In this document: positions 1 through 8,028 of the stretch, one piece after another
Layout of the letters: each line of letters starts with the position of its first letter
Numbering within the stretch: the first letter of the stretch is position 1
The notes under the pieces: generated by a model
Database searches by the model: none
Told to the model about the DNA's origin: nothing
What the model saw: the letters and a program-made list of their open reading frames with translations, nothing else
Program-made: the position numbers and the translations under genes
Assembly: GCA_903869265.1 (NCBI GenBank)
Contig: CAIPYE010000010.1
Location: forward strand, 62,001 to 126,000
Direction: 5' to 3'
Origin: an uncultured delta proteobacterium
Lineage (GTDB): Bacteria > Desulfobacterota > Desulfobulbia > Desulfobulbales > Desulfurivibrionaceae
Length of the DNA stretch: 64,000 nt

Positions 1-76
1 AATACACGCTGCCCCGGCTAATGCCGGCCAACTGGGCCTGACGGTTGGCTGAAAGTGCGTGGTGGCCGTCAATCAT
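1..76 (-). CDS. IS3-family transposase OrfB, N-terminal fragment (runs off window)
   Basis: Reading the minus strand from the ATG at 76-74 gives [20 protein letters not shown], then continues to the window edge. This is the usual start of IS3-family OrfB, the DDE integrase half of the transposase, with its N-terminal helix-turn-helix. The ATG overlaps the OrfA stop in an ATGA arrangement, so translation is probably coupled. IS3 elements usually also make an OrfAB fusion by -1 frameshifting; I did not identify a slippery site. Only about 25 residues are visible, so integrity cannot be judged. Confidence 0.8.
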   Translation of the reverse strand, partial: MIDGHHALSANRQAQLAGISRGSVY

Positions 77-387
77 CGCTTTGCGCTCAGCAATCCCACC
101 TTGGTGAGCGCGCTTTCTAAAAAATCATTCTCCAGCGTCAGCTGCCCTATCTTGGCATGCAAAACTTTCAGATCAACAGCCGGTTCGGCCACACCGGAGC
201 CACCAAACACGTCGGTCGCTCGCTCGCTGAGTTGCCGCTTCCACTCCGTAATCTGGTTTGGATGCACTTCAAACCGTTGCGCCAGTTCGGCCAGCGTCTT
301 GTCTCCCGCCATCGCTGCCAGCGCCACCTTGGCTTTGAACACCGCTGAGTGTTTCCGTCTCGTTCTTTTTGCCATCTTCTGCTCCAT
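73..387 (-). CDS. IS3-family transposase OrfA (helix-turn-helix)
   Basis: A 104-residue protein with a basic N-terminus ([20 protein letters not shown]), then a helix-turn-helix ([22 protein letters not shown]) and a C-terminal leucine-rich helix ([19 protein letters not shown]). This is the typical layout of IS3/IS911-type OrfA, which binds the terminal inverted repeats of the element. It overlaps OrfB by the ATGA junction. The likely start is the ATG at 387; a second ATG four codons later is equally possible. A GCCCC-TGT-GGGGC hairpin lies just upstream and may limit read-in transcription. The gene sits at the downstream end of the glycan operon. Confidence 0.88.
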   Translation of the reverse strand: MEQKMAKRTRRKHSAVFKAKVALAAMAGDKTLAELAQRFEVHPNQITEWKRQLSERATDVFGGSGVAEPAVDLKVLHAKIGQLTLENDFLESALTKVGLLSAKR

Positions 388-422
388 GGTTAAGCCCCAC
401 AGGGGCCTTCAAAAGGTAGCAG

Positions 423-453
423 ATTTTCCACTTAGCGGCTTGTTCAAATTTCC
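423..453 (-). repeat. 31-bp IS-associated repeat, copy 1
   Basis: The minus-strand sequence GGAAATTTGAACAAGCCGCT, extending to 31 bp, is identical to 6359-6389 on the plus strand. Weaker identity (AGAAGTGG) continues just upstream of both copies. Copy 1 lies between OrfA and the truncated-looking aminotransferase. The two copies are inverted and about 5.9 kb apart. Confidence 0.85.
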
Positions 454-468
454 AGGACCACTTCTGTG

Positions 469-1737
469 TCAGGTGAATACTATATCTGTACAATTTACGT
501 GACGAACCAGATTTTCTTTTGAGATACATAAAAGAAATCCCTTTATTGCACGCATCTCCCTATCCGACATTGACCAATAACACGGAACATTAATTATCTG
601 TTCGGCAATTTCTATAGCCTTATTCGCAGAAACAATAACACAATCGCTTTGTTTATAATTCGGCGGACACTCACTAAACCAGCGCCCCGCCTCAACGCCG
701 AGTTGTTCTGCAATAGTCAATACTTTTTCCACAACGTATTTATCAACAAGGATTGACAACCTGGGTGCTACGAGATACTCGCCATCTCTTCGCCGTATCG
801 GACAATTGAGTCCCAGAATCGTAGCGTAATCCTCTAACTCTTCAAGATTTCTGTGGGTTTTACTTATCATTGAACCCATCCGTGGGATCATGAATTTGTA
901 TAAAGCAAGCGAAGAAAATCCTAGCTTTGCCAATGTATTCTTGATTCTCTTTTGGCTCGTGGAAGACTTTCTAAATATCTGCGTACCATAAAGAAAATAC
1001 CAAACAACAAAACCACCCCATGGTTGCCACCTCGTCATTAAAACACTAAACCAAAGTTGAAAAAGCCTTCGGATATCCTGCATTATGGAGACCCTACACA
1101 GGGTATTATAGTAGCCAACTATTCTACTGAGATACACTGCATTATTTATAGTCAACACCCCCCCCCATCCAATAGTTATGGTTTTCGACACTTCTAACGA
1201 AAAGACACTGACATCCCCCCAAGAACCAAATACCGTTGAATTAAGACTACTACCAACAGATAAGCAATTATCCTCTATTACCAATAAGCCTAAATCCTTC
1301 ATCCTCTTTATCGCTGGTGGCTGCATGCCTAGTCGCCCAAAAGTATTTTGGATAATAATTGCTTTTGTTCGATCAGTGATGGCTATCGTGACACACTTCT
1401 CATTCATTGTTAAGTCGTCGTTAATATCAACATAAACGACTCTTGCCCCGGTTTCACAAACAGCATACGTGACTGCATCACATGTAAAAGAAGAGACAAT
1501 TACATCGTCACCATCGCCTATATTGCATGCAAAAAGAGTCGCTGCAATTGCTGAGCGCCCTGACTCAAATACCAAGCTAAACGCATCTTCTACAATTTCA
1601 TTATTTACACTTAACCTAACTTTACCATTGATGGTTTCCAAAATGAACTGATTTATTGTAGAGATATCGTTTCCACGCCAAAGCGAAGAAATACCTGATG
1701 AAAATCTGGATGGACTTATTTTAATTTTCATCAACAT
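469..1737 (-). CDS. DegT/DnrJ/EryC1/StrS-like PLP protein, divergent
   Basis: 422 residues with the fold markers of sugar aminotransferases of the DegT family: an SGRSAI loop near residue 60, VIEDN with the cofactor-binding Asp at 156, and a Schiff-base lysine at 185 in FSLEVSKTITIGWGG. The canonical GEGG after the lysine is GWGG here, so activity is less certain than for the other DegT proteins in the locus. A G9 run (1158-1166 on the plus strand) encodes exactly this WGG segment, so any slippage would end the protein at the active-site loop. The last residues run up to the IS3 element and may not be the native C-terminus. It probably modifies a nucleotide sugar of the surface glycan; the substrate is unknown. 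Confidence 0.7.
   Translation of the reverse strand: MLMKIKISPSRFSSGISSLWRGNDISTINQFILETINGKVRLSVNNEIVEDAFSLVFESGRSAIAATLFACNIGDGDDVIVSSFTCDAVTYAVCETGARVVYVDINDDLTMNEKCVTIAITDRTKAIIIQNTFGRLGMQPPAIKRMKDLGLLVIEDNCLSVGSSLNSTVFGSWGDVSVFSLEVSKTITIGWGGVLTINNAVYLSRIVGYYNTLCRVSIMQDIRRLFQLWFSVLMTRWQPWGGFVVWYFLYGTQIFRKSSTSQKRIKNTLAKLGFSSLALYKFMIPRMGSMISKTHRNLEELEDYATILGLNCPIRRRDGEYLVAPRLSILVDKYVVEKVLTIAEQLGVEAGRWFSECPPNYKQSDCVIVSANKAIEIAEQIINVPCYWSMSDREMRAIKGFLLCISKENLVRHVNCTDIVFT
1158..1166 (-). repeat. G9 homopolymer in coding strand (candidate phase-variation tract)
   Basis: Nine consecutive C on the plus strand, read as G9 in the aminotransferase. The reading frame is open at this length. The tract encodes the glycine loop directly after the PLP lysine. 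Confidence 0.75.
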
Positions 1738-1764
1738 GTATCAAAAAGAAATCCGCTATTGACT

Positions 1765-2862
1765 TTAAATCACTTCAATTATTTTTGAGGTGATTTGGGC
1801 AACCTGCTCTCTAGTCAAACCCGGATAACTTGGCAGATTCAACCCGCGACTACTTAATGATTCGGCAACAGGGTAGGTGTCTTCAGTTTTGAATGCGGGC
1901 ATGGTGTGCGCCGGATAAAACAGGGGGCGGGTTTCTATGTTATTGTTTTTCAGGTGCTGCCGAATATGATCGCGCTCTATCGCATCTTTCGCCAAAATGG
2001 ACACCATCCAGTAAGAATTCATCGCATCCTGACTATCTGCCTGAAACACTAGCGAAGTTCCTGCAAGATCAGCCCGATACCAGTCAGCCAGCTCTCGCTT
2101 TTTAGGAAGGATCTTGTCCGCATGCTCAAGCTGGGCCACGCCAATGGCGGCGCATATATTAGTCATTCTGAAATTGAAGCCAATCTCGTCGTGCCAATAC
2201 TCGCGCGTAAGAGAGACCGCCTGGCTTTTCAAATAGACTGCTCGCTCAATCAGTGCCTGCCGATTAGAAACAACCATTCCACCTTCCCCTGTGGTGATAG
2301 TCTTGTTACCAAAAAAACTAAATGTTGAAATATCGCCAAAGCTTCCCGCGTATTGTCCGCGATATTTAGTGCCAAATGCTTCCGCCGCATCTTCGATCAG
2401 GAATAGGTTATGTTCCCTGCAAACGTCAGAAATTGAATCCATATCGCACGGTGCCCCATACAGATGAACAGCGAGAATAGCCTTAGTTTTTTGTGAAATC
2501 TTCGCGGTTATCTTTCCAGGATCAATATTCCAGGAACTCTCCTCGGAGTCGACAAACACAGGCGTAGCGCCCACATAGGCGATGGCATTGACAGACGCAA
2601 TATAGGTGAGTGTCGGCACGATCACCTCATCATCCGGGCCGATACCCAGAGTTTTAAGCGCAAGGTGCAACGCGACCGTCCCATTGCTCACTGTTGTCGC
2701 ATGACGGATATTCAAATACGCAGCGAATTCTCTTTCAAAGCGTGTAACAAACTCACCTTTAGATGATATCCATGACGAGTCAAAGCATTGGCCAACGTAC
2801 TGCCTTTCTCGCCCAGAAAGTTGCGGTTGATAGACCGGGATGAATTCATTCTTAATACTCAT
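1765..2862 (-). CDS. DegT-family sugar aminotransferase (perosamine-synthase-like)
   Basis: 365 residues from the start MSIKNEFIPVYQPQLS; an ATG five codons upstream is also possible. Motifs are complete: VSNGTVALHLAL near 58-69, IEDAAEAFG with Asp158, and FFGNKTITTGEGGM with the PLP lysine at 187. The FFGNKTITTGEGGM block is the one typical of GDP-perosamine synthases and related 4-aminotransferases. The enzyme would transfer an amino group from glutamate to a 4-keto-6-deoxy nucleotide sugar. No matching 4,6-dehydratase for a GDP sugar is in the window, so the substrate is open. It lies 27 bp upstream of the previous aminotransferase, in the same operon direction. Confidence 0.82.
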   Translation of the reverse strand: MSIKNEFIPVYQPQLSGRERQYVGQCFDSSWISSKGEFVTRFEREFAAYLNIRHATTVSNGTVALHLALKTLGIGPDDEVIVPTLTYIASVNAIAYVGATPVFVDSEESSWNIDPGKITAKISQKTKAILAVHLYGAPCDMDSISDVCREHNLFLIEDAAEAFGTKYRGQYAGSFGDISTFSFFGNKTITTGEGGMVVSNRQALIERAVYLKSQAVSLTREYWHDEIGFNFRMTNICAAIGVAQLEHADKILPKKRELADWYRADLAGTSLVFQADSQDAMNSYWMVSILAKDAIERDHIRQHLKNNNIETRPLFYPAHTMPAFKTEDTYPVAESLSSRGLNLPSYPGLTREQVAQITSKIIEVI

Positions 2863-2914
2863 TAAAATCACTTCCAAATGATAATACGTGTTTTATCTAG
2901 TATTTTTTTGCCAT

Positions 2915-3633
2915 CTAGCCTTTTATGACAAATTGCAACATAGATATTCTTCCCGAAGGATAAGCGTAATCACTTCGACTAGTACAGCTATAAAATTCAG
3001 AAGAAATATTAATTAGATATTCAATGTTTCTTCTGAATCCTTTATCATACTGTTGTTTTTTATTCATTTTAATGGCATACCGCATTCGTTTTTTTGTCAG
3101 AAACGAATAAATATATTGATGCAAAAATTCAAGAAACTTCACTGGATTTTTATTGACATAGTAAAGAGAAGGCGAAAATAGAATGATATTCGCCACGTTC
3201 ATTCTGTTGAATATCGCGAATATCTCCTTTAATTCCAAGTCGTTAAAACAATAGTCAACTTGCGTCATCAACCCTAATTCACACCCCCCCCCCCCGCAAA
3301 TACGCTTAAGCATGATTCTTCGAATCTAAAAAAATCGCTATGCCGGTATTTTATTTTCTTCCCCAATCGAAATGCCGCTTTATTACAAATTTCTACTGCA
3401 TGGGCGTCAATATCTAATACGGTAAGATCTAAACCGTTGACGACGGACACAATGCTATCTTTAAGTAAATCTAAGCCTATGGATAATGCCACTTTATTAT
3501 CTAGACCTTTATCATGAATAAAGTTGCTCAATTTTCCGGCATGAAGAAGGGTGTGTGGTTCGTTAACACTATATTGCAGAAAAAGATCTTCCAATGTATT
3601 TGTATGCTTCATACATTTGTTTTCTAAGTCCAT
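2915..3633 (-). pseudogene. SAM-dependent methyltransferase-like gene, frameshifted at a G12 tract (phase-OFF?)
   Basis: The 5' frame (3633 to 3274) gives 119 residues with a SAM-binding pattern (VALSIGLDLL, then LTVLDIDAHAVEICN) and then stops right after a run of G codons. The 3' frame (from 3313 to 2915) continues with VDYCFNDLELKEIFAIFNRM and a plausible C-terminal half. The two halves meet at a G12 run (3284-3295). Adding one G, or losing two, would fuse them into a protein of about 239 residues. This is the classic form of a slipped-strand phase-variable gene in its OFF state; an assembly error in the homopolymer is the alternative. It neighbours another methyltransferase and two aminotransferases in the glycan operon. 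Confidence 0.75.
3284..3295 (-). repeat. G12 homopolymer in coding strand (phase-variation tract)
   Basis: Twelve consecutive C on the plus strand. At G12 the upstream frame ends in AGGGGVN-stop, whereas G10 or G13 would read on into CELGLMTQVDYC. It is the longest homopolymer I noticed in the window. Confidence 0.85.
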
Positions 3634-3728
3634 ATTCGACAGGCTGAGTGAGGAAACTGACGCTCTTAAATGGAATTGCGCAGCGTGCCAGAAAACGTGG
3701 CAATGAAAATTTAGTCTTATTATTCATA

Positions 3729-4499
3729 TCATGACTTTTGCGCTAGGGATGTAACGAAAAATGACTGCCCGAATGTTGAGTAGGCCTTCCATTCCTGCAA
3801 CTTAAAGGACGGATTGGCCTCACAAAATTCTTTGACTGCCCGCAACTCGCCCATATTGGCGCCCGGCGGGAAGCAATACCAGTCATCGAAAATCAATATC
3901 GCACCCACCACCAATAAAGGCTTAATAAATTCCAACACATCGACTGTAGATGAATACAAATCCACGTCGATGTGCACCACCCCTGCCTTGGGCAGGCGGG
4001 CTTGTATTTCTGGGGTCAAACTGTCGCAGTAATAGCCTTGAACAATATGATTATCATCGAGCCGCAAGCCCGTTTTCTTCTCCACGATACGCACAAAATC
4101 AGTGCGTCCCGTACAAAACGTGCCGGTCTTGAAATATCCGTCGACCTCAGGATTGGTTTCTGGCAGGCCTTCGAAAGAATCAAAGGCATAAAACTCAGCA
4201 TTGCTCATACCCAGAAACTTGGCGGCCCGCACCGCCACAGAAAACGTGCGCCCTGAATGACAACCAAACTCAAAATAAGTTTGTGGCAGCCCCCCCCCCG
4301 CTCCAGCAACACGCAGATAATTCAGCGCCTCAAGAATATGAACAAATTTGAGATGCTCATCGGTGTATGTATAGTCATCCAGAGCGGGCATCAGCTTAGG
4401 CTGAAACAACCTAACCAACATGCGGTAGAAGAAAGTTTGCACCGACTCAGGAAAAAGCTGGCGCACAGGGCGGAGAACAGATTTTATTTTATAAAACAT
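3729..4499 (-). CDS. TylF/macrocin-type O-methyltransferase
   Basis: 256 residues. The pattern YFEFGCHSGRTFSVAVRAAK is the SAM-binding loop, AFDSFEGLPETN is a strong TylF-family signature, and GVVHIDVDLYSSTVDVLEF with ILIFDDWY supplies the metal-binding acidic residues typical of this family. TylF-like enzymes methylate sugar hydroxyls and are common in surface polysaccharide clusters. A G10 run (4290-4299) encodes part of AGAGGGLP ahead of the catalytic domain. The frame is open at this length, so the gene is currently ON. The acceptor sugar is not known. Confidence 0.85.
   Translation of the reverse strand: MFYKIKSVLRPVRQLFPESVQTFFYRMLVRLFQPKLMPALDDYTYTDEHLKFVHILEALNYLRVAGAGGGLPQTYFEFGCHSGRTFSVAVRAAKFLGMSNAEFYAFDSFEGLPETNPEVDGYFKTGTFCTGRTDFVRIVEKKTGLRLDDNHIVQGYYCDSLTPEIQARLPKAGVVHIDVDLYSSTVDVLEFIKPLLVVGAILIFDDWYCFPPGANMGELRAVKEFCEANPSFKLQEWKAYSTFGQSFFVTSLAQKS
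4290..4299 (-). repeat. G10 homopolymer in coding strand (candidate phase-variation tract)
   Basis: Ten consecutive C on the plus strand inside the TylF-type methyltransferase, encoding glycines in AGAGGGLP. The frame is intact at G10; a change of one or two bases would truncate the enzyme before its SAM site. Confidence 0.78.
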
Positions 4500-4561
4500 T
4501 TCTTGGAATCTTTATTGTTTTAAATAATTAGCTATAATCTAATGACCGAATATGTATTATG

Positions 4562-6244
4562 TTAAATATCCGGCCAAGCTTCTGGCACCGTGTTGTCCTT
4601 GTCCAAAATGCAGTTGCAAAGATGATCCAGATAACGGTCTTTCCCTGGGATTAAATCTTCTAGCGAGTTAAAGCTGAATCCATCAAAATCATCTGCATAG
4701 GCTTGTTTTGTCAACCTCCATGGAATAAGCGTACGGATGAAATAGAAGTAGGCAAAAAGTTCCAGTTGGTCGTAATTGACTGCGGGGGGCTTAGTTTCGC
4801 CCAGCAGCAACGCTCGATAGGCATTGATGCTCTCAGGCTCCGCTGCCAAGTTTAAACCCTTGTGGGACGTGAGGCCTGTTGAGATAACAGGAATGCCAGC
4901 CAGCATCATTTCAAGGCCGAGTGTGCCGGTGAATATTACCCCAACATCGATAAATGGGAACAGATCGTAGGGCTTGAGCCTCCATTCAGGTTCAATAATG
5001 GTTACGTTCTCAGGAAGCACTGGGTATTTTTCTTTTATGAACTGTGAAACCCCCTTGCTGGACCTCACTCCGAATACTTCGGCAGGGTGAGGCTTGATAT
5101 ATAAGTGGCAATTATCGTCTTTCCTACATAATTCAACAGTACCGAGCACCCATTGGAGCACATCGGGGTAAAGGCCACCGTTGTCCGATAGACCAACATC
5201 CCAAAAGATATTCGGGAAGAGGAAGATATTCCTCTTCCCGGGAAAGATTTTCAACTTGGCTTTCAATACATCATCACCGACAGGCAATTTAGCAAACGAT
5301 CCCAAGTCCTTAAATATCTCAGCTTGACCAGTAGTTCGTTCCCGGAGAAACTGTTGCAAATATACCTTTTCTTTTGTCGACAAGGTAACGTTTTGCCGAC
5401 TTTTATTATATCTAACAAACCGCCGTGATGACTGGAATAAATTCGGAAGATTAAACCTGATACAACGATAATCTAAAGGGGTCATTGACATCGTAATAAA
5501 TCGATTACCCATTTTTTCATAGAAACGGAAAAATGGCTCCCAGGCTGAATAACAACCCATATTATTAAACACAACATCCGGGGTCCACGCATCATCAATC
5601 CGCTTGGCTATCTCAATTGACATGAAAGCCGTCTTGATATGCTTCCGCCTAATCTCTTTCACCGTCCCCTTGTCTAGAGGAACGCCTCCGTAGAAGTAGC
5701 GGACAACAGAGTCCTCAATACACTGAAACAAATTAACCCCATGCCTAGTTATTGCTATAACATCAGAGGAAAAAGCTTTCGTTGCAGCATCTCCTAATTC
5801 CAGAACTTCTTCCTTCACTAATACATCTTTAATACGGATAACTTCCAAACCAAAAAGCGGGACAATGTTACGTTCGTTAAATCGACACGTCCAGCATGGA
5901 TCATTATCATGTTCATTTCTCAAGGATTTAATTTCACAACCATCTAGACTTTGCCCGCAGATCAGCACTTTCACCTCGGCACCTCTTAGCTGAAGCGCCT
6001 TTGCAATAATAAGAATCTGCAAATACTGGTAATGGGATGTTTCAATAAGCGGCACTAACACTCTCATGCCTTTTGTCTTTGAAGCCACAACCCAACTCTT
6101 CGAATTGCTTGACAGCTGCCTCATGAGAACTGATCGCAAGAACAGATAATACCTAAGCAAATGGCGCAGACGTTGCACTATCAAATTGCGAGATCCTATT
6201 TTCACTAAAAAATCAGGGGCAAATCTTTTTATAATTTTTATCAT
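4562..6244 (-). CDS. Capsule/surface-polysaccharide GT-B-like protein
   Basis: 560 residues. The N-terminal half starts a Rossmann-like segment at MRVLVPLIETSHYQYLQILI and contains a Cys cluster (ICGQSLDGC and DPCWTCRFNE). The C-terminal half has NIFLFPNIFWD, YIKPHPAEVFG and FTGTLGLEMMLAGIPVISTG, which resemble the donor-binding half of capsule-type glycosyltransferases (KpsS/KpsC-like and polysialyltransferase-like GT-B folds). I infer transfer of a sugar, possibly the nonulosonic acid, to the glycan. The donor and acceptor cannot be read from sequence. Its start lies next to a short IS-derived remnant. Confidence 0.6.
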   Translation of the reverse strand: MIKIIKRFAPDFLVKIGSRNLIVQRLRHLLRYYLFLRSVLMRQLSSNSKSWVVASKTKGMRVLVPLIETSHYQYLQILIIAKALQLRGAEVKVLICGQSLDGCEIKSLRNEHDNDPCWTCRFNERNIVPLFGLEVIRIKDVLVKEEVLELGDAATKAFSSDVIAITRHGVNLFQCIEDSVVRYFYGGVPLDKGTVKEIRRKHIKTAFMSIEIAKRIDDAWTPDVVFNNMGCYSAWEPFFRFYEKMGNRFITMSMTPLDYRCIRFNLPNLFQSSRRFVRYNKSRQNVTLSTKEKVYLQQFLRERTTGQAEIFKDLGSFAKLPVGDDVLKAKLKIFPGKRNIFLFPNIFWDVGLSDNGGLYPDVLQWVLGTVELCRKDDNCHLYIKPHPAEVFGVRSSKGVSQFIKEKYPVLPENVTIIEPEWRLKPYDLFPFIDVGVIFTGTLGLEMMLAGIPVISTGLTSHKGLNLAAEPESINAYRALLLGETKPPAVNYDQLELFAYFYFIRTLIPWRLTKQAYADDFDGFSFNSLEDLIPGKDRYLDHLCNCILDKDNTVPEAWPDI

Positions 6245-6263
6245 CGGCTCTTCATAAGTGACA

Positions 6264-6522
6264 TCGGTCGGAAATAGTGGAGACCAAATCGTTCACGCCG
6301 CAAATTGTTTTTCGTAGTATCACCGCTCATTGGCTGCCGGAGAAAGAGAAGTGGCCACGGAAATTTGAACAAGCCGCTAAGTGGAAAATATGTCACCACC
6401 TTCACCGCCTCTTCCCGGAACTCTTTCGTGTATCTTCCGTTAGGAATCCTCTCAATTCTGACACCTCCGTTTTCTGCTTAAAGAAACAGCGCATTGGTGT
6501 CCACTTTTTTCAACCGACCTCA
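6264..6522. mobile_element. Small non-coding IS remnant with imperfect terminal inverted repeats
   Basis: This gap between two glycosyltransferase-like genes holds no credible gene. Its left end (GGTCGGAAATAGTGGAGACC) resembles the reverse complement of its right end (GGTCGG, TTG, AAAAAAGTGGACACC), giving imperfect inverted repeats about 255 bp apart. Inside lies the 31-bp sequence that also flanks the IS3 element at 423-453. The right end overlaps the last codons of the next gene. I read it as an internally deleted IS or MITE-like remnant. Confidence 0.5.
6359..6389 (+). repeat. 31-bp IS-associated repeat, copy 2
   Basis: Identical over 31 bp to the reverse complement of 423-453. It lies inside the 255-bp remnant between two glycan genes. 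Confidence 0.85.
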
Positions 6523-7412
6523 TATTTAATCGCTAACACATCCTGAAGGCTGACAATATCTGTATGGGGCAAAACACAAGATCTACCTCCACATGGAATA
6601 CAACTAACCACTTTTTTCCCGGCGAGCAAAGCTATGACCATCGCCATCGATTCACAACCAACCACAAGATCGTTATCCGCAATTTCTTCTATCAGAGGAC
6701 GCCCCCCGCCTATTTCAATCGGTAGGTCGAATTCTCGCCGAGCCCAACTATATTTTTCTGGCCGTTCAGATGGATGTGGACGAATCAGGATACGCTCAAT
6801 TGGTTGACCTAAAGCTGAGGCGTTCGAAAGAAAATAACGCAGTGCCTCCTCCTCCACATACCCCCAAAAATGTGCGTCACCATATCGTATCAAAGCGTGT
6901 TCACTCACCGGTTCACAGACATAGAGTATGGAAACTGAATCCGGGTTGGGCAAACGATGCGTTTGGATTGCGGCCAGTTCTTGCTGAATATCCTGCACAT
7001 AAGGGTTATCTACCAATGTAACTGGGAGGTTCGGAAAGATTTCCTTTACCATTGCTTCAGCCATGACATCGCCAACCCATATCTCATCAGGAATAATTAT
7101 TTCACCCGACCGGACAAATCGATCACGATAGTTAACCCAATGATCAAGAAAAGCTATGGAACGCTTGCCTAGCGAGCGCGCCAATTTTATGGCATTCAAC
7201 TCAATATCTGATTGCCAACTGGTACCGCAAAGAATAGATGTCGACTGTTGAATTGCTGCTTCGAGAGGGATGGCTTCAATGGACCCTAGCTTGCGCTCAA
7301 ATATCTTGCGTGCGGGGCCACCCAACACATAAATGAAATCCAAGCCTTGCTGACGTACATAGCTACTTAGAATCTCAGCGCCACCAGCATCGTGAGATAT
7401 CAACGCAATCAT
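6510..7412 (-). CDS. GT-B-like surface glycan protein, family not identified
   Basis: 300 residues. It starts with a nucleotide-binding-like strand (MIALISHDAGGAEILSSYV). A HW-NYRDRF segment follows near 100, then IRPHPSERPEKYSW near 210, and a C-terminal VVGCESMAMVIALLAGKKVV resembling the donor-site helix of GT-B transferases and PseG-like proteins. It begins in an ATGA overlap with the acetyltransferase gene upstream, so the two are translationally coupled. It may transfer or modify the pseudaminic acid derivative; this is inferred only from context and weak motifs. The C-terminal residues fall inside an IS remnant. Confidence 0.5.
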   Translation of the reverse strand: MIALISHDAGGAEILSSYVRQQGLDFIYVLGGPARKIFERKLGSIEAIPLEAAIQQSTSILCGTSWQSDIELNAIKLARSLGKRSIAFLDHWVNYRDRFVRSGEIIIPDEIWVGDVMAEAMVKEIFPNLPVTLVDNPYVQDIQQELAAIQTHRLPNPDSVSILYVCEPVSEHALIRYGDAHFWGYVEEEALRYFLSNASALGQPIERILIRPHPSERPEKYSWARREFDLPIEIGGGRPLIEEIADNDLVVGCESMAMVIALLAGKKVVSCIPCGGRSCVLPHTDIVSLQDVLAIKYEVG

Positions 7413-7951
7413 GAGCCTAGGTTTTCCCTAAACTCAGCCCGTAAAATTCCATATTCCAGCATATCGACCCTGGAGCCTTCAAGAAAGAAATGCTGACGCC
7501 GAGTACCCTCAAGAGTCATGCCCATGGCATTAGCAAGTCTTTTCATCCCTTCATTGTTCGCAGTAGTTCCGCAGAATATTCGCTCCAGATTCAGTTTATT
7601 AAATCCGTGCTCAAGTAATTTTCTCCCCACTAAAACCCCGACCCCTTTGCACCAATGCCGCTTGTCACCCAATAGAATTGCAAATTCCGCCGTTCGGTTG
7701 ATTAGGGATATTTGCTGAAGACTTACATTGCCAATATGACCATCCTCAATATGGCAAATCGCCCAGACAACACGGTCTTCCCGGCTTAATTCATTCAGAT
7801 ACTCTTTAAAGTAGGATCTCGTCTTAAAAAACTTCCCATGAGAGTTATATCGGCACACGTCCTGATCTTCGAACCAACTTGGATAAGATCCGTCCAGATC
7901 GTCTTCAGCAAGAGGTCGAACGAAGTAATCGTCACTGAGTTTGTAAATCAT
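7409..7951 (-). CDS. GNAT-family N-acetyltransferase (RimJ/RimL-like)
   Basis: 180 residues of the Acetyltransf_3 type: YFVRPLAEDDLDGSYPSWF at the start, IGNVSLQQISLINRTAEFAI (beta strands 4-5), then the acetyl-CoA binding segment DKRHWCKGVGVLVGRKLLEH and a final LEGTRRQHFFLEGSRVDML. Such enzymes acetylate amino sugars or sialic-acid-like sugars in glycan clusters. The locus already has a PseH-like domain fused to PseG, so this second GNAT may add an acyl group at another position. It overlaps the downstream gene by four bases. Confidence 0.8.
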   Translation of the reverse strand: MIYKLSDDYFVRPLAEDDLDGSYPSWFEDQDVCRYNSHGKFFKTRSYFKEYLNELSREDRVVWAICHIEDGHIGNVSLQQISLINRTAEFAILLGDKRHWCKGVGVLVGRKLLEHGFNKLNLERIFCGTTANNEGMKRLANAMGMTLEGTRRQHFFLEGSRVDMLEYGILRAEFRENLGS

Positions 7952-8028
7952 TTCAAATTTCCCCTTTGATCCCGACCCTAAGAGAACAACATTAGGCTTG
8001 GCACCATAACGCTGAACATTTTTGTATT

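Larger units (their letters stand above)
1..460 (-). mobile_element. IS3-family insertion sequence, left part only
   Basis: OrfA and the start of OrfB lie within an insertion sequence whose other end is outside the window. The inner boundary is not certain. A 31-bp stretch at 423-453, upstream of OrfA, recurs in opposite orientation at 6359-6389, which suggests that it belongs to the IS-derived sequence. The element abuts the 3' end of the aminotransferase gene ending at 469 and may have replaced its original C-terminus. Confidence 0.65.

Noticed and set aside
6277-6546. Possible small gene in the gap between two glycan genes
   Set aside because: Overlaps the stop of the next gene and derives from the IS remnant; no ribosome site.
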